Assembly: GCF_022539665.2 (NCBI RefSeq) | Contig: NC_081335.1 | Location: forward strand, 806,001 to 870,000 | Source of the DNA: Daphnia carinata | Taxonomy: Eukaryota > Arthropoda > Branchiopoda > Diplostraca > Daphniidae | Direction of reading: 5' to 3' | DNA: 64,000 nt | In this document: piece by piece, positions 63,851 through 64,000 of the stretch | Layout: each line of letters begins with the position of its first letter | Position numbering within the stretch: the stretch's first letter is position 1 | Notes under the pieces: generated by a model | The model's input: the letters and a program-made list of their open reading frames with translations, nothing else | Databases searched by the model: none | What the model was told of the DNA's origin: nothing | Program-made: the position numbers and the translations under genes

Positions 63851-64000
63851 GGTGGGGGGAGAGTCTTGAAATTTGATTTTTATTTAAATATTAATTGTAA
63901 CTTCCGAGTCCAGGCAAAAAAAAAAAAAAAAACAAATTGAGGCCGATAAAAAGGAGGGAAATGTTAACGATGTATGATCTCATTTTTTTTTTTTTTTTTC
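59927..64000. other. Couch potato intron at the right window edge
   Basis: No further exon was identified before the window ends. The stretch is dominated by A/T runs and includes (GT)n at 61099-61129 and (TA)n at 62558-62579. Confidence 0.6.
63818..63849. repeat. Homopolymer T run (32 nt)
   Basis: Thirty-two consecutive T are followed by GGGTGGGGGG. This is the longest homopolymer in the window. Confidence 0.95.

Overview
The window looks like nuclear DNA from an arthropod, most probably a cladoceran crustacean of the Daphnia type. The case rests on single-copy metazoan genes with arthropod-style architecture (Medea/Smad4, coronin, scabrous, couch potato), compact introns of about 60-100 bp in most genes, and AT-rich intergenic DNA full of A/T homopolymers. 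The genus is an inference; no species-diagnostic sequence was available. Gene models were built by hand from ORF continuity, GT/AG splice sites and phase bookkeeping. Every multi-exon model sums to an intact reading frame, except for the two genes that run off the window ends.

Layout. 1-2.1 kb: the 3' part of DDRGK1 (+), tail to tail with a four-exon SRPBCC-fold membrane protein (-). 2.2-9.3 kb: a mobile-element island. It holds a 489-bp TTTAA-flanked MITE carrying a tRNA-like body, then a near-perfect palindrome of about 5 kb (2985-7995). Each palindrome arm carries an intact spliced gene for an unknown protein of about 130 aa and a GC-rich hairpin block, and the loop holds three tRNA-Ala-like sequences. 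Foldback and direct repeats follow. 10.2-11 kb: a small secreted Gly/Tyr-rich protein with Tyr-Gln-Pro repeats (+). 12.9-33 kb: five consecutive minus-strand genes, namely coronin (682 aa, with a 4-kb first intron), glycerol-3-phosphate dehydrogenase (351 aa), the uracil-DNA glycosylase SMUG1 (300 aa), Medea/Smad4 (647 aa) and an SLC17 anion transporter (545 aa). 36.5-42.2 kb: scabrous (+, 764 aa). 47.9-64 kb: the 5' half of the RNA-binding gene couch potato/RBPMS (+), with long homopolymer-rich introns, running off the right edge.

The genes do not form one pathway. Medea (BMP/TGF-beta signalling), scabrous (Notch-linked patterning) and couch potato (post-transcriptional control in the nervous system and dormancy) are developmental regulators. 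Coronin handles actin, Gpdh handles the glycerophosphate shuttle, SMUG1 handles base excision repair and DDRGK1 handles UFMylation at the ER.

The least explained part is the 2.2-9.3 kb island. Within the ordinary genes, points worth a second look are a possible membrane-anchored coronin isoform, a 108-nt AG-free 3' splice region in couch potato, and small unassigned ORFs inside a coronin intron and upstream of couch potato.
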